From the NCBI GenBank assembly GCA_036245805.1, contig BTRK01000004.1, forward strand, positions 17,174,001 through 17,238,000: a DNA stretch of 64,000 bases. The letters are read 5' to 3'. The notes under the pieces are model-generated. The model saw only the letters and a program-made list of their open reading frames with translations, was not told the DNA's origin and ran no database searches. The position numbers and the translations under genes are program-made. Positions 63,415-64,000 of this stretch are shown in pieces. How positions within the stretch are numbered: the first letter of the stretch is position 1; each line of letters begins with the position of its first letter. This stretch comes from Pristionchus mayeri (Eukaryota > Nematoda > Chromadorea > Rhabditida > Neodiplogasteridae).

Positions 63415-64000
63415 GATGAGAGACGGAAAGGGAGATCTTACCTAGGGCGAGTGCTCTCTGCACGCGCCGGGACAGAAAAGGCCCCTTATCCGCTGATTCT
63501 AGAGAGCGCACACTCTTTATCCAGCGAAACAATTGCATGGATTCGACCCCGGATCCATCAGAGTGTCCTGAAGAACTCAAGGAGAAGGGGGCCAACCATC
63601 GGCAGGAACCTCGAAACTCCGCTGAGAAGGAGATCGGAGCAACTCCCCCGATCCCACACCCCCGAATTCGGATCAACTCTATCAATAGAGTTGGGTCGGC
63701 GCAGGTCTAGGAAGGGAATCGAACAGTAAAGTGGAGAGCGAGAGAAGAGAGATTGCATAGAGAAAGAGAAAGAACTCTCCGTCGTTTGCATTCTCTCTCG
63801 GATGTGAGTCTCGGAGCGAATGTTTCTGGCAATGTGCCAACAAAATACAATACATTCTTTTCAAAACGCAATCCATTGGAGTCTAGATCTTCCCAAAAAG
63901 ATCAGGTGGACATCAGTGATGGCAAATCGATACCTGCTCTCCTTCTTTCACACGCTCTCTCGCTCCGTATTATCAGCGAAAGATCACACGAAATGAGCAG

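Larger units (their letters stand above)
3270..64000. repeat. Tandem 5S rRNA-U4 snRNA array, 1645-bp unit, 37 copies visible
   Basis: Every unit repeats the order 5S gene (+), convergent spacer, U4 gene (-), divergent spacer. Successive 5S starts are 1645 bp apart, except 1644 bp after copies 1, 30 and 36, each of which has lost one base (a C near 4430, a T near 52457, a C at 61662). All units share one orientation. Thirty-six units are complete and the 37th is cut by the window end, so the true array is longer. Units differ by only a few substitutions. The left boundary is inside ATTAGCCC, ten bases before the first 5S, where flank and unit sequences share a few bases. The right boundary is not in the window. 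Confidence 0.97.

Noticed and set aside
3270..64000. CRISPR or satellite interpretation of the repeats
   Set aside because: The period is 1645 bp, the units contain complete RNA genes, and there are no short repeats with unique spacers.

Overview
The window is eukaryotic and looks like a nematode, probably of the rhabditid/diplogastrid group. Three things point there. The 5S rRNA closely matches the Caenorhabditis 5S as I remember it. The U4 snRNA is also close to the nematode form. The left flank carries the last exons of a Srd-type serpentine chemoreceptor, a nematode-specific family, with short introns ending in TTCAG-like acceptors. The species cannot be named from this sequence alone.

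Left flank (1-3269). The 3' end of a spliced 7TM chemoreceptor gene lies on the + strand (five visible exons, 11-969, with a poly(A) signal at 1007). It is followed by about 880 bp with little recognisable content apart from a weak possible exon (1141-1386, minus) and a perfect 15-bp-stem hairpin (1673-1706). Next is an 878-bp non-autonomous mariner-like element with 29-bp perfect terminal inverted repeats and a TA duplication (1854-2731). Last is the 3' end of an unrecognised minus-strand gene (stop at 2956), whose upstream exon runs straight into the repeat array.

Array (about 3270-64000 and beyond the right edge). This is a head-to-tail tandem array with a 1645-bp unit: 36 complete units and most of a 37th. 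Each unit has one 119-nt 5S rRNA gene on the + strand and one ~141-nt U4 snRNA gene on the - strand. The two genes converge across a ~660-bp spacer. The U4 promoter side and the next 5S gene are separated by a ~725-bp spacer that holds a purine-rich GAGA tract and several short inverted repeats. I find no spliced-leader RNA gene in the unit, although in C. elegans the 5S repeat carries SL1 RNA on the opposite strand. Here U4, another Sm-class spliceosomal RNA, occupies the equivalent place.

Units are nearly identical, but they carry shared single-base variants in contiguous blocks: copies 15-24, 26-27, 28-37, 35-36 and 10-11. This fits local homogenisation by unequal exchange. A few variants fall inside RNA genes or at their ends: 5S copy 28 (box C), the 5S copy 3 terminator, U4 copies 12, 15-24, 26-27 and 36. 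All open reading frames inside the array are judged non-coding.

Together the array would supply a ribosomal RNA (RNA polymerase III) and a spliceosomal RNA (expected RNA polymerase II with a SNAPc-type promoter) from one co-amplified locus.
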